Notes: generated by a model not told the origin, from the sequence alone. 64,000 bases of DNA from Cohaesibacter sp. ES.047 (GCF_900215505.1 NZ_LT907844.1:2514501-2578500); one strand, 5' to 3'; positions 27,470-36,522 are shown, numbered from the stretch's first letter. Translations and numbers: made by a program.

Positions 27470-28279
27470 CTAGCGTTGTTTCTTGGCACCGATTGCCGGG
27501 CCGTCCGCCATGTCTGCCAAAACTTCCGCCACATGCCGAACTTCAACGGCAGAGCCTTCACGTTTGAGTTTGCCAGCCATATTCATCAAACATCCTAGAT
27601 CGCCCGCCAGAAGCGTTCCGGCACCGGCATCCGAGACGGTTTGGGATTTCTTCTCGACGATGGCGTTGGAGATATCGCTGTATTTGACACAGAAGGTGCC
27701 ACCAAAACCGCAACAGACATCACTGTCGCGCATTTCCTTCAGCTCAACCCCATCAATGGACTGAAGCAGTTGGCGCGGCTGCGACTGCACCTTCATTTCG
27801 CGCAGGCCCGAACAGCTGTCATGATAGGTGACCGAACCGCGGTAGTTCGAAGCGATCTCGTTGACCCCGGCGACATCGACCAAAAAACTCACCAGTTCGT
27901 GGGTCTTGCCCGCGACATCGCTGGCACGGTCAGCCCAATCAGGATCATCGGCCAGAAGGGACGGGTAATGCTTGGCGATCATGGCGGCACAGGAACCGGA
28001 CGGGGCGACGATATAGTCATAGTCTTCAAAGGCCTTGATCACCTGCTTGGCGAGGGCCTTGGCATCATCCCGGTCTCCGGAATTGTAGGCAGGTTGGCCA
28101 CAGCAGGTCTGATCCTTGGGGACTTCAAGCGTGTAGCCTGCATCCTCGATCAGTTTCACCGCGGCAAAGCCGATGGTCGGGCGAAAAAGGTCGACGAGGC
28201 AGGTGACGAACAGGCCGACCCGCTTGTTGCTGCTAGCGTTGGCTGGCGCATCACCGAAATTCAATTCAATCTGGTCCAT
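27470..28279 (-). CDS. lutA: Lactate utilization protein LutA (CCG-domain oxidoreductase)
   Basis: From the ATG at 28279 the protein has 269 residues; another ATG at 28303 is possible, and the frame is open further. It contains two cysteine-rich CCG domains: the first with FVTCLVDLFRP and DQTCCGQPAYNSGD, the second with YHDSCSGLREM and SDVCCGFGGTFC. These bind iron-sulfur or related cofactors in LutA/GlcF-like proteins. It is the first gene of lutABC and is divergent from a TRAP-like permease pair. No LutR or lactate permease of a known type is adjacent. Confidence 0.93.
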   Translation of the reverse strand: MDQIELNFGDAPANASSNKRVGLFVTCLVDLFRPTIGFAAVKLIEDAGYTLEVPKDQTCCGQPAYNSGDRDDAKALAKQVIKAFEDYDYIVAPSGSCAAMIAKHYPSLLADDPDWADRASDVAGKTHELVSFLVDVAGVNEIASNYRGSVTYHDSCSGLREMKVQSQPRQLLQSIDGVELKEMRDSDVCCGFGGTFCVKYSDISNAIVEKKSQTVSDAGAGTLLAGDLGCLMNMAGKLKREGSAVEVRHVAEVLADMADGPAIGAKKQR

Positions 28280-28930
28280 GTGATCTTCATTGTCTGGTGC
28301 CATCAGGAGCGGCTGGAGACCCCTTTCTGGCTGGTTGCAGTCTGCCTTGGGTTGATGCAGACGGTTCCATGAGGTGCTTTTCATTTGCCCGTTTGTTGCG
28401 ACCGGGCTGGGGGCGCTCCACGAAGGATATTGGTCTTTCGCGACTTACCCTGCTTCCTGTGGCAATCGCGTCACTAAGGCTGAAAAGCCTTTCCTGTTTC
28501 CGGCTGTGCCCAATGCACATCTTGGCCTTTCACAAGGGTGGATCTGGTTTTAAAAAAAACAGTCCTTCCAAGAAAAGGTTGTAACAGGAGCGTATCCTTT
28601 CCAGCAACATCATATTGTGGAGTGCGGCCACAAGGGTGTGATGACAATCGGCTCATCGTCTGCTCACCCCGTCCAAGACGTGAGCAAAAGGCACCGACCC
28701 TCGACCCGCTTGTGGCGTCTCGGGCGCGCATGGACCATCCTTGCCGCGTCTGTTGTCGTTAACGATGTATGAACAAAAACATATAAATTCGATCGAATGA
28801 CGCCTGCTACCGGTGAAATTCTTCGCAATTTGTGGCAGCCTGAAAATCAGGTGCAGCTGCAATCAAAATCACACACAAGGACAAATACCTTGCCTTCCAA
28901 GGGATACCCGATTGATGGTGAAGGTTGCTG
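28280..28930. other. Divergent spacer between lutA and the TRAP-like genes
   Basis: About 650 bases without a supported gene; the lutA frame remains open to 28384 but lacks a start signal there. The middle (28540-28600) has an A-rich run. It probably contains promoters and operators for both directions, but no clear palindrome was seen. Confidence 0.45.
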
Positions 28931-29944
28931 ATGGTGGGCTCTCTCTTCGCCTGGCTCAGTATTGCCTTGACCCTCGCGACCATTTTTGTTGAAGAAAGTC
29001 AGGTCGTTGCCGCACTTGTCGGAGGCTTTGTCGCGCTTCTGATCGCTGTCTGGCGTCGGGGGCGGCCCGTTTTTCTGTTGCTTGCCTTTGTGCTGTTTTC
29101 TCTGGCCTTCATCATTCTGCCGTCCGCCATGGATCGCATCGTGAAAATCTGGATCCCACAACATGACTGGTACGATCTGTTGCATGAACCGTTGGGGCTT
29201 CTTGTTGCTATCCTTCTGGTGGCTTGCCTCTTCACGATCAGTTGCCGCCGCCAGAGTGGCGGTGTCTGGTTAAGTGCGCAGGAAGCAAGCGAGGATCTCT
29301 CGAGATTCCTGAGCTTCATGGGCTATCTCACCGCGCTCTTGTTCGTGCCTTTGCTGTTGTTGGCTCTGCTGTCCGTTACAAGAGGATCCCCGGCGGCTTT
29401 CGATGTCGCCGGGCTGTCCTGGCTAAACCCGGAGCGGTTGCTTGTCAGTCGCGATGAGGCCTATTTAAGCTGGTTCACCACCATTTTCCTGTTGGGTGGG
29501 CTCGGGCTCGCCTATATCCGCAACGCGCACCACCGTCGACCCTGTCGGTTGGAGGACAATCACTTCAAGCGCAAAGCGTGGCAGGAGTTTATCGGCGGAG
29601 TATTGTTCCTGTTACCAATCTGTTGGACCGCCGTGAAACAGGGATGTCTGTTTGCAATCGAGATCCATCAAGGGCGGGAAATCGGGCCGGACGTTGCCTT
29701 GACGGTTGGCGGCCAAACCGTGCCCGAATGGATCCTGGTTGCGATTTTTCCATTTGCCTTCCTGTTGCTCAGTCTGGCGGCGATCAGCGTCATGCTGCGT
29801 TCGCTGGTCTATCTTTATGGTCCCCATTACCTCAGCAAACGGGCCGCCTCTCACATTGATATGCCCGATAGCCAGTCCGCCTTCAGAGCCTCTCGCTTTG
29901 GTCGCAAGACGGAAAGCCAGGGGATGGAAGGGAAGGGCGGGTAA
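28931..29944 (+). CDS. Multi-pass membrane protein, probable TRAP-type small-subunit analogue
   Basis: The ATG at 28931 follows GAAGG and gives 337 residues; a TTG lies two codons upstream. About eight hydrophobic segments are seen, more than the four of a standard DctQ subunit and about twice its length. The stop overlaps the next gene's ATG (TAATG), so the two are coupled. Because the partner resembles DctM, this protein is interpreted as an enlarged DctQ-like subunit; its own sequence is not diagnostic. Confidence 0.55.
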   Translation: MVGSLFAWLSIALTLATIFVEESQVVAALVGGFVALLIAVWRRGRPVFLLLAFVLFSLAFIILPSAMDRIVKIWIPQHDWYDLLHEPLGLLVAILLVACLFTISCRRQSGGVWLSAQEASEDLSRFLSFMGYLTALLFVPLLLLALLSVTRGSPAAFDVAGLSWLNPERLLVSRDEAYLSWFTTIFLLGGLGLAYIRNAHHRRPCRLEDNHFKRKAWQEFIGGVLFLLPICWTAVKQGCLFAIEIHQGREIGPDVALTVGGQTVPEWILVAIFPFAFLLLSLAAISVMLRSLVYLYGPHYLSKRAASHIDMPDSQSAFRASRFGRKTESQGMEGKGG

Positions 29945-31425
29945 TGACCGAGTGGCTTCCCTTGCTGCAAAGCCTTTGGTTCAACCATGCGCCGGTGCTG
30001 CTGCTGTTGAGCTTTGTCCTGCTTTACCCGGTCGGCTACCCGGTTGCGTTCCAGCTGTCTGCTCTCGCTTTGGCCTTTGGCTGGGTTGGCGTGCAAACCG
30101 GTCTGATCTCAACCGATCGCATGAGTGATCTGCCGCACCTCCTGTTCTCCGACCTGTTGTTCGATTCCTCGCTGCTCTGTTTACCCCTGTTGTTGTTGCT
30201 CACCGAATTCATGGTGGCGACCGGCCAAATGGAACGAGCCTCTCGGGCCATCAAGGGCTATTCCGATCCAGCCTGGCTGACCATTGACCAAGCCAGCCGC
30301 GCCAAGCGCAAGTCTCAGATCAGGATTAAGTCGGCTGTCGAGGTCGACGTGGGTCGGCGGTCTTTGTTCATGACCATGTTCACGCCGGCAAGCCTGCTCA
30401 TGATCATCGTCGCCAGGCTGTTCGAACTATCCCCCGAAGCGATGACGTTCGTTCTTCTGGTGCCTGCATCCCTCATGTGTGGCGTCTATCTGGTCAACTG
30501 GCTGTTTGATCTTTGGGTGGACGCGCATCTGCAAAGGCTGCGGGATCGGGCAGGGTTGGCGGATTCGATAGCGCACAAGGGAGCGGCTGTGGCCGCGCAG
30601 GGGCGCATGGTCCGTTTGGCGAAGCTTATCTTCGATGTTGCCCCCCTCTTTTTTCTGGTGGCATTGGCAGTGCTCTTGCTCCTTCATTGGAAGCTGACGT
30701 TGCCCACGACATTCTCTGTGCTCGCCTGTGCCATCATGCTGCTCTCCATCTTGCAGGGCAGATTCAGTCCGGCTTCGCTCGCCAAAGCGGCTTGTCGATC
30801 GCTTGCGGCGACGGGCAATCTTGCCGCCATGATGCTGGCGGCCTACTGCTTTCATCTGGTGTTCCTGTCGCTTGGCGGGACGGATCTGCTGGCCGATAGT
30901 ACAAACCTTCTTGCTTCGCTTGACCCACTGACACGCGCCTGGTGGCTTCTGTTCCTTGTGCTGGGATGTCTTGTGGCGCTCGGCCTGTTTGTTGACTGGA
31001 TCCTTTTGACCTTCATTCTGCTGCCGATGCTGCGCCCCTTCTTTGCCTCGCTCGACTTCTCCTCTCTGTTGAGCCCCCTGTGGAGTGAGTTTGCCATTGC
31101 GCGAGGAGATATGGCGGCGAATAGCGATCCGGATCTGTCCTTGAGCGCCCTGCATCCATTCCAGATGCTCAGTCTTCTCGATCAATACGCCCCGACGCGC
31201 CTTTGGATGGCCGCTCTGGTCTGGCTGGCACTGCTCACGTCGGTGGTCACCTACACGAGACAGAGCGGGGAGCTAACCACCGGGCAACGCGGCAGCGGGG
31301 AGCTCGGTCACAAGCAGCCGCAAATTGGATTGGCACTGTTTTTCATACTTCAATTGATCGGCTTGACACTGGTGCTCATCATGCCGCAAGCTGTCTTCTG
31401 GTTGCCGGCTCACGTGATCGGTTGA
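29944..31425 (+). CDS. TRAP transporter large permease-like protein (divergent DctM)
   Basis: The 493-residue protein has about twelve hydrophobic segments. DctM-like features are YPVGYPVAFQLSALALAFGW near residue 30, LPLLLLLTEFMVATGQMERA near 90, and GLFVDWILLTFILLPMLRPF near 345, which match the conserved membrane-loop motifs of DctM. The middle contains an unusually long hydrophilic loop (about 115-145). Standard TRAP systems need a DctP binding protein, which is absent nearby. Divergence from lutABC suggests lactate or another organic acid as substrate, as inference only. Confidence 0.65.
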   Translation: MTEWLPLLQSLWFNHAPVLLLLSFVLLYPVGYPVAFQLSALALAFGWVGVQTGLISTDRMSDLPHLLFSDLLFDSSLLCLPLLLLLTEFMVATGQMERASRAIKGYSDPAWLTIDQASRAKRKSQIRIKSAVEVDVGRRSLFMTMFTPASLLMIIVARLFELSPEAMTFVLLVPASLMCGVYLVNWLFDLWVDAHLQRLRDRAGLADSIAHKGAAVAAQGRMVRLAKLIFDVAPLFFLVALAVLLLLHWKLTLPTTFSVLACAIMLLSILQGRFSPASLAKAACRSLAATGNLAAMMLAAYCFHLVFLSLGGTDLLADSTNLLASLDPLTRAWWLLFLVLGCLVALGLFVDWILLTFILLPMLRPFFASLDFSSLLSPLWSEFAIARGDMAANSDPDLSLSALHPFQMLSLLDQYAPTRLWMAALVWLALLTSVVTYTRQSGELTTGQRGSGELGHKQPQIGLALFFILQLIGLTLVLIMPQAVFWLPAHVIG

Positions 31426-31741
31426 GCTGGCTCTAAAAGCAGAAAAAGCGCAATGCATCCCGTCTGCATGGTGCTAGATCGAGTGATTGGATACGGCGTT
31501 CTGACTTTACGCAGATCGTCATTCGATAGATTGCAAGTGCTTGAAAATGCTCTCAGAGCATGCCGGGTGGTGCGCACCAGACCATCACGAAATGAACTGG
31601 GCACGAGATAAACGGGGGAGGCCAGATGAGCTGGGGGAATGTGTTGAGCACCCCAGCTTGTCTTTTTGAGTTAGCCTGTCTTATCGTGTCTTTGAGATCA
31701 CCTGCGCCAACTGTTTCCCGTATTCCGAAAAGCTACCACCA
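31426..31741. other. Spacer after the TRAP-like pair
   Basis: No gene seen. It contains a terminator at 31629-31667; the remainder holds no clear structure. Confidence 0.45.
31629..31667 (+). terminator. Intrinsic terminator
   Basis: AGCTGGGG (31629-31636) pairs with CCCCAGCT (31651-31658) and TGTCTTTTT follows. It is 200 bases after the TRAP-like operon and would stop its transcript. Confidence 0.65.
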
Positions 31742-32323
31742 ATGACACTCAATCAGCCTGTATTTTCCCTGCGTTCGGCAACCCCGGAAGATGCAGGCGC
31801 AATCGCTCACCTCAAGGTCGTGTGCTGGCAACATGCCTATAAGGGCTTGCTGCCAAAGGAAAGTCTTGACCGTCTTGATGCCGAAGCGGAGATCCACCAT
31901 TGGCGGGACTGGCTGGCCGATGATGGCGAGGATCTTATCGCGCGGCTGATTGCTGTTGACGGTGAACCCGTCGGCTATGGTCTGGCCGGGCCGATGCGAA
32001 CAGGGGACAGGGAAGGAGAGGAGCTTGAGACCGATGCCGAGCTCTATGCTCTCTACATCCATCCCGACTATCAGCGATCAGGCCATGGTCAGCGTCTGTT
32101 TGTCGATCTCGCCGCAGCGCTCATTGCCCAGAACTATCAAGGACTTGGTCTCTGGATGGCAGCAAGAAACCATGTGGCAGAACTCTTTTTTGCCAAGATG
32201 TGCGGCGCTCAGGCCCGCAAACGGGTTGTAATCTCCCACGGACGGATTGCATTCCGTGAACAGGGATGGACCTGGGATGACCTGCGCAAGAGTCACACGC
32301 GCCTGACCACCTACATGGTTTAG
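31742..32323 (+). CDS. GNAT family N-acetyltransferase
   Basis: The 193-residue protein shows the GNAT order of motifs: LRSATPEDAGAIAHLKVVCW at the N-terminus, YALYIHPDYQRSGHGQRLF as the acetyl-CoA-binding motif (DYQRSGHG), and NHVAELFFAKMCGAQ as the C-terminal motif. No good ribosome-binding site precedes 31742, but the domain begins immediately. Acceptor unknown. It is convergent with the cytochrome c gene. Confidence 0.88.
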   Translation: MTLNQPVFSLRSATPEDAGAIAHLKVVCWQHAYKGLLPKESLDRLDAEAEIHHWRDWLADDGEDLIARLIAVDGEPVGYGLAGPMRTGDREGEELETDAELYALYIHPDYQRSGHGQRLFVDLAAALIAQNYQGLGLWMAARNHVAELFFAKMCGAQARKRVVISHGRIAFREQGWTWDDLRKSHTRLTTYMV

Positions 32324-32336
32324 GTGCCTCTTGAAT

Positions 32337-32368
32337 CAAAACATCCCGGCGACAGGCTCACCGGGATG
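32337..32368 (-). terminator. Terminator of the cytochrome c gene
   Basis: CATCCCGG (32342-32349) pairs with CCGGGATG (32361-32368). On the minus strand the stem is followed by TTTTGATTC. It lies between two convergent genes. Confidence 0.5.
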
Positions 32369-32408
32369 CATGATGGATCAATGAATGATCGAGCGTCGCT
32401 TGGCCACT

Positions 32409-32798
32409 CTATTCAGAGAAGCTCTTGAGATAGGCGATCACGTCGGCGCGATCCTGTTCTTTCTTGAGGCCCGCAAAGGCCATCTTGTTCTTCTTGATGA
32501 AGGCTCTCGGTTTGGTCAGATATTCGGAGATATTCTCTTCGGTCCACACAAAATCAGGTTCAGCTTCTGCTTTTTCCTGGAAGGCTTTGGAATATTTGAA
32601 ATCCTCGACCGAGGCAATCTTGCGACCGACCACACCGGTCAGGATCGGGCCAACCCGGTTTTTTGCATCCTCACCAATCTGATGGCAGGCTTTGCATTTC
32701 TTGAAAACCTTTTCGCCTTTTGCTGCGTCACCATCTGCTAGCGCTGCACCGGTGGCTGTCAACAAAGCGAGCCCGGTGATTGCGATCAACTTCTTCAT
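32409..32798 (-). CDS. Class I c-type cytochrome (soluble, cytochrome c2-like)
   Basis: The ATG at 32798, after GAGAGGACC, gives 129 residues; an in-frame ATG lies seven codons upstream. Residues 1-21 form a signal peptide (LLTATGAALA). The haem-binding CKACH is at 35-39 and the sixth ligand is probably the Met of KKNKMAFAGL. The PRAFIKKNKMAFAG and DRADVIAYLKSF segments are typical of cytochrome c2/c550. It should carry electrons in the periplasm. Confidence 0.92.
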   Translation of the reverse strand: MKKLIAITGLALLTATGAALADGDAAKGEKVFKKCKACHQIGEDAKNRVGPILTGVVGRKIASVEDFKYSKAFQEKAEAEPDFVWTEENISEYLTKPRAFIKKNKMAFAGLKKEQDRADVIAYLKSFSE

Positions 32799-33244
32799 GG
32801 GATTGGTCCTCTCTATCATGCTGTTTGCGCCAGGTCTGGGTCTAGTCTGGACCTATAGAATGCGCATGAGACATGTCCTTTTGCGAATTTACCCGATCAA
32901 ACGTTAACGACAAGGTTAGGAGCGTCGGGATTTACTCGTACCATGACTGAATTCTTAGCGAATTTGATGCATCGATGAAGCATCTTTTTCATCAAAAATT
33001 AAGCCAAATTGTCGCAGTTGCCCCGTTCGTGAGAACCAAACAACTTGGAATCGTTGAAAAATAGGATAGCCCCGCCAATCATGATTGCAAGGGCGAATGG
33101 ACGTTTTAACTTCGCCCAAAAGGCGGTGCGGCTTCTCTGCATCAGGATGTATGCGGGGGGCTTGGTGGTAAAAAGACAAAGAAAACTCTATGGTTTAAGG
33201 GGATTTTATGAATCAGTGTCGATAATTCTGTCTTGAGAGCACAG
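32799..33244. other. Spacer between cytochrome c and the GGDEF gene
   Basis: No gene is supported. It should contain divergent promoters for the cytochrome gene and the diguanylate cyclase. No distinctive site was recognised. Confidence 0.4.
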
Positions 33245-34564
33245 ATGAGGCCAACAATCATGACTGCGTTGCCTAGGACACTGCCAATCAGTCTAGACAC
33301 GATCTTCGAAGAAATGAGCGACGGCGTGATCATCATTGACCCCGCCGGTCAGGTTCAGTATCGCAACAAGGCCATCAACGATCTTCCTTCTGGTCTGGAA
33401 GAGCGGATCCTGTCCTTTTGTTCTATGCACAAATGTGGGTGCGGTAGAAATCTCTCCGACGAATTGTTCGATCTGGCCTCCATGAGCGGCTGGAGTGTTT
33501 CCTGCCATGCTTACGGCGACAACAACTTGCTGCTCGTCAAGTATGATAATCTGCTGGGGCGACGCATTCAGTCTCTGAGAGACGACTTCTCCGAGCGAGT
33601 CTCCAACGGCGTAAAGCCTGATCGGGCTGCGCTCGATACATTGCGCAAGCATCTCGATGTACGCTGGATCACCCTTGGTGGGCTGGATGCAGGCTCTCAT
33701 TCGCTGCGCTTCAACGAAGCCTATGATGGACAGTCCCTGTCGTCCGGTATGATGCCGACGCTGCGCTGCCGGGACGACTTCAAGCCTTGCAGCCAGATCA
33801 TGGTGGGCACGGAACTTGAGACCTATCTTACCAATAGTAGTGAGGTCAGAGCCGCAGGGCTGGAGCATGTGCTCGGCATGGGATTGAAGAACTCCTTCAA
33901 CGAATGTGTTGGTTATGCGCTTGTCGCGAATGATCATGCGATGGAGGATCTCAAGGATGTTGTCACCCTGATGCGGGAGCTGGCGCTGCTGTACGGCCTC
34001 TATATCGAGGTTGGATCCGCCAGAACCGAAGCGCTAAGAGCGACAGAGGATGCCAACACCGACGTTATAACCGAACAGGGCAATCGCAGGGCTTTCGAGA
34101 ATTTCATCAAGGAATGCCTTTCTGACATGCAGAACGAGGTGCAGGACGGGGGCGAGCTTTCGATGTTCGATCCCAAGGCCATGCGGAACTCGGCCATCAT
34201 GATCATCGATTTTGACGGCTTCAAGCGGATCAATGACACACTGGGGCACAGTGAGGGCGATCGCGCGTTGCGTCTTGTCGCAGAAGAACTCAGCCGTATT
34301 TCTGCCGATAACCGTGTCTTTCGTTTGGGGGGAGACGAGTTCGTTCAGGTCTTCCCAAGGGCGGGCAGCCTTGATGCCGAAGATCTGCGGGAGCAGGTGA
34401 ACCTCATTGAACAGCGCATCGCCGAGCAGGGCTTCTCCGAGCTTGGTCTGAGCATTGGTGTCGTGCATTTCTTTGAATCCGACGGCAGCCTCGCATCGCT
34501 GATGGCTCTGGCCGATGCGCGCATGTATCACGACAAGCGCCTGCGCACGCTCGCTTTCCTCTAA
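33245..34564 (+). CDS. PAS-GGDEF diguanylate cyclase
   Basis: The protein has 439 residues from ATG 33245; TTG 33233 and ATG 33260 (with GAGG) are alternatives. The first 100 residues form a PAS-like domain (MSDGVIIIDPAGQVQYRNKA) that contains a CSMHKCGCGR cysteine cluster. A central region may be GAF-like. The C-terminal GGDEF domain has the intact signature RLGGDEFVQVF and MIIDFDGFKRINDTLGHSEGD, so c-di-GMP synthesis is likely. It has no transmembrane segment. Its stop codon TAA uses the first base of an IS630 element inserted at the TA dinucleotide; the pre-insertion stop was TAG at the same place, so the protein is unchanged. Confidence 0.92.
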   Translation: MRPTIMTALPRTLPISLDTIFEEMSDGVIIIDPAGQVQYRNKAINDLPSGLEERILSFCSMHKCGCGRNLSDELFDLASMSGWSVSCHAYGDNNLLLVKYDNLLGRRIQSLRDDFSERVSNGVKPDRAALDTLRKHLDVRWITLGGLDAGSHSLRFNEAYDGQSLSSGMMPTLRCRDDFKPCSQIMVGTELETYLTNSSEVRAAGLEHVLGMGLKNSFNECVGYALVANDHAMEDLKDVVTLMRELALLYGLYIEVGSARTEALRATEDANTDVITEQGNRRAFENFIKECLSDMQNEVQDGGELSMFDPKAMRNSAIMIIDFDGFKRINDTLGHSEGDRALRLVAEELSRISADNRVFRLGGDEFVQVFPRAGSLDAEDLREQVNLIEQRIAEQGFSELGLSIGVVHFFESDGSLASLMALADARMYHDKRLRTLAFL

Positions 34565-34640
34565 AGCGTGTCGCAGTTAATGAGATTCAGGATTCCCATT
34601 TTTTGCCAATTGTGATTCCCTTTGAGAAAAGGGGATCATC

Positions 34641-35000
34641 ATGGGCAAATCACTTCCTATTGCATTGCGCGAACGTGTTGCTTCATTTGTTGATGCCGGT
34701 CATTCGCATCGGGCGGCCGCCAGCCATTTCCGCGTGTCACCACGGTTTGTCAATAACCTGATGCTTCTCAAGAAAGAGACGGGTTCTGTGCAGCCTCGCA
34801 AGCAAGGCCGACCAGACAAAGGCAAGTTGGGTGTGCATCATGAATGGATCACAAGGCGCATGTCTGAGAATGGCGATCTGACGCTTGATGAGCTTTGTCT
34901 GGAATTGGCTGAACGCGGGGTCCATGTGCATCGCTCTAGCGTTGGGCGCGTGCTTCACAGGCTCGGCCTGAGCCATAAAAAAAAGTCTGGTAGCCACTGA
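34641..35000 (+). CDS. IS630 transposase, N-terminal frame (HTH, OrfA)
   Basis: The 119-residue frame has a helix-turn-helix region (SLPIALRERVASFVDAGHSH, then RAAASHFRVSPRFVNNL) and a second winged region (LDELCLELAERGVHVHRSSV), typical of the IS630 N-terminal half. It runs over an A8 tract at 34977-34984. Reading shifted by one base there joins it to the catalytic frame, so slippage probably produces the full transposase. Confidence 0.88.
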   Translation: MGKSLPIALRERVASFVDAGHSHRAAASHFRVSPRFVNNLMLLKKETGSVQPRKQGRPDKGKLGVHHEWITRRMSENGDLTLDELCLELAERGVHVHRSSVGRVLHRLGLSHKKKSGSH

Positions 35001-35073
35001 ACAGCTACGGGCCGCGATTGCTCATGATCGGTATGTATGGATCAATCAGCGCCGGCCTTTCTTCAACAAAGCA

Positions 35074-35592
35074 TTGTCCCGATTGATCTTTATCGATGAG
35101 ACATCAACCAACACGAAGCTGACCAAACGGTCTGGATGGTCACCAAAAGGACAGCGCTATCGCGCTCACGCTTCTTTTGGTCATTGGAAATCCCAGACCT
35201 TCATCGCTGGTTTGAGATCCCGTGGGATGGTTGCGCCCTGGATCGTCAATGCTCCGATGAACCGACGTATCTTTGAAACTTGGATTGAAACTCAACTACT
35301 GCCGACCCTGTCAGCTGGCGACATCGTCATCCTCGATAATGTCGCCTTCCACAAAAGTGAGAAAGCTCAAAAGCTCGTCAGATCAAAGGGAGCATGGCTG
35401 CTGTTTCTTCCGCCATATTCACCGGACCTCAATCCCATCGAAATGGCATATTCCAAACTCAAGACACTGCTGCGCAAGCGAGCAGCCAGAAGCTTCGATA
35501 CAATCTCAGACGCGATCGGTGACATTTGTGACCTCTATTCTGCCAAGGAGTGTCTGAACGACTTCAAAGCTGCCGGGTATGAGGTTAATTAA
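35074..35592 (+). CDS. IS630 transposase, catalytic DDE frame (OrfB)
   Basis: The 172-residue frame begins at a TTG but is open back to the A8 tract at 34977-34984, so it is likely made as a fusion with OrfA. The DDE triad is intact: IDETSTNTK (first Asp), VILDNVAFHKS (second Asp) and LPPYSPDLNPIEMAYSKLK (Glu). Its stop codon TAA at 35590-35592 lies inside the right inverted repeat. The element looks recent and potentially active. Confidence 0.88.
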   Translation: MSRLIFIDETSTNTKLTKRSGWSPKGQRYRAHASFGHWKSQTFIAGLRSRGMVAPWIVNAPMNRRIFETWIETQLLPTLSAGDIVILDNVAFHKSEKAQKLVRSKGAWLLFLPPYSPDLNPIEMAYSKLKTLLRKRAARSFDTISDAIGDICDLYSAKECLNDFKAAGYEVN

Positions 35593-35693
35593 TTGCGATA
35601 TGCTTTAGCGCGTCATCATCCCGTCCAGTTCCGCGCTGTTGCCGTTGCAACCGTGGTTTTCCTCCAGGTCGTTCTCAAAATCCCTTTCAGATC

Positions 35694-35723
35694 GAAAAAA
35701 AAGGGCCCCCGAAAAGGGAGCCC
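35694..35723 (-). terminator. Intrinsic terminator of the L,D-transpeptidase gene
   Basis: On the minus strand GGGCTCCC, a short loop and GGGGGCCC form a stem with one G-U pair, followed by eight T (plus-strand A-run 35695-35702). It is about 65 bases after the stop. Confidence 0.8.
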
Positions 35724-35787
35724 AAGGTGCAAGATCCGTCTTCGGGATCCTACTCTCTCACCTGCAGAGATAGCTTTGCTTGCAGCG

Positions 35788-36522
35788 TCAGATCACGACC
35801 ACCTTGGTTCCGACGCCAACGCGTTGATAAAGGTCCATGACATCTTCGTTGCGCATACGGATGCAGCCGGAACTGACCGCATGACCGATGGACCACGGCT
35901 CGTTCGAGCCATGAATGCGATAAAGGGTCGATCCCAGATAGAGCGCGCGAGCCCCAAGAGGATTGCGCGGTCCCCCTTCCATATAGGCGGGCAGGCCCGG
36001 CTGGCGGGCACGCATTTCTGCCGGAGGACGCCAGGAAGGCCACTCGGCCTTGCGGGTTACCTTGTGCGTTCCGGCCCATGAGAACCCGGGGCGACCGACG
36101 CCGACGCCATACCGGCGCGCGGTGCCGTCCGGTTCAACCAGATAGAGGTAACGCTCGTTGGTGTTCACGATGACGGTGCCAGCCCGATGCGGACCGGCAT
36201 AATCGACGACAGTTGGCAAAAAGCGCGGATCAATGCCGCGGACGCGTTGCTTCCGCTGCTTGGCAGATGCGGCATGGGTCCGGCCCTGATTGGGCGCTGG
36301 TGCCAGACGGCTGAAATCGACTCTTGGTCGGGCATCACGTGGGACAGCCCTGTGTGTACCCGGACGCAATTGCATGACCCATGGTTGGATCTGATCAGCT
36401 TTGAGCATCACGGGAGGAGGCGGGGCATAACGCAATGAACTGGCACCCGCCGGGGCAACATAAGACCCGGTGGTAACGAGAGCACTCGTGCACAGACAAA
36501 ATAACAAACGCTTCATCGACAT
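35788..36522 (-). CDS. L,D-transpeptidase (YkuD domain)
   Basis: The start at 36522 (MSMKRLLF) gives 244 residues; the frame is open further upstream but the signal peptide begins here. Residues 1-30 form a signal peptide (LLFCLCTSALVTTG). The YkuD domain covers about 115-244, with VIVNTNERYLYLVE, the conserved HGSN and the catalytic cysteine in SSGCIRMRNEDV. These enzymes make 3-3 peptidoglycan cross-links or attach proteins to peptidoglycan in the periplasm. A strong terminator follows. Confidence 0.92.
   Translation of the reverse strand: MSMKRLLFCLCTSALVTTGSYVAPAGASSLRYAPPPPVMLKADQIQPWVMQLRPGTHRAVPRDARPRVDFSRLAPAPNQGRTHAASAKQRKQRVRGIDPRFLPTVVDYAGPHRAGTVIVNTNERYLYLVEPDGTARRYGVGVGRPGFSWAGTHKVTRKAEWPSWRPPAEMRARQPGLPAYMEGGPRNPLGARALYLGSTLYRIHGSNEPWSIGHAVSSGCIRMRNEDVMDLYQRVGVGTKVVVI

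Larger units (their letters stand above)
34562..35607 (+). mobile_element. IS630-family insertion sequence with TA target duplication
   Basis: The element carries two transposase frames and ends in inverted repeats. The left end 34562-34581 (TAAAGCGTGTCGCAGTTAAT) and the reverse complement of the right end 35588-35607 (TAAAGCATATCGCAATTAAT) match at 17 of 20 positions. The outermost TA at each side is the duplicated target, leaving an element of about 1042 bp. It inserted exactly in the TAG stop codon of the GGDEF gene. Confidence 0.9.
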
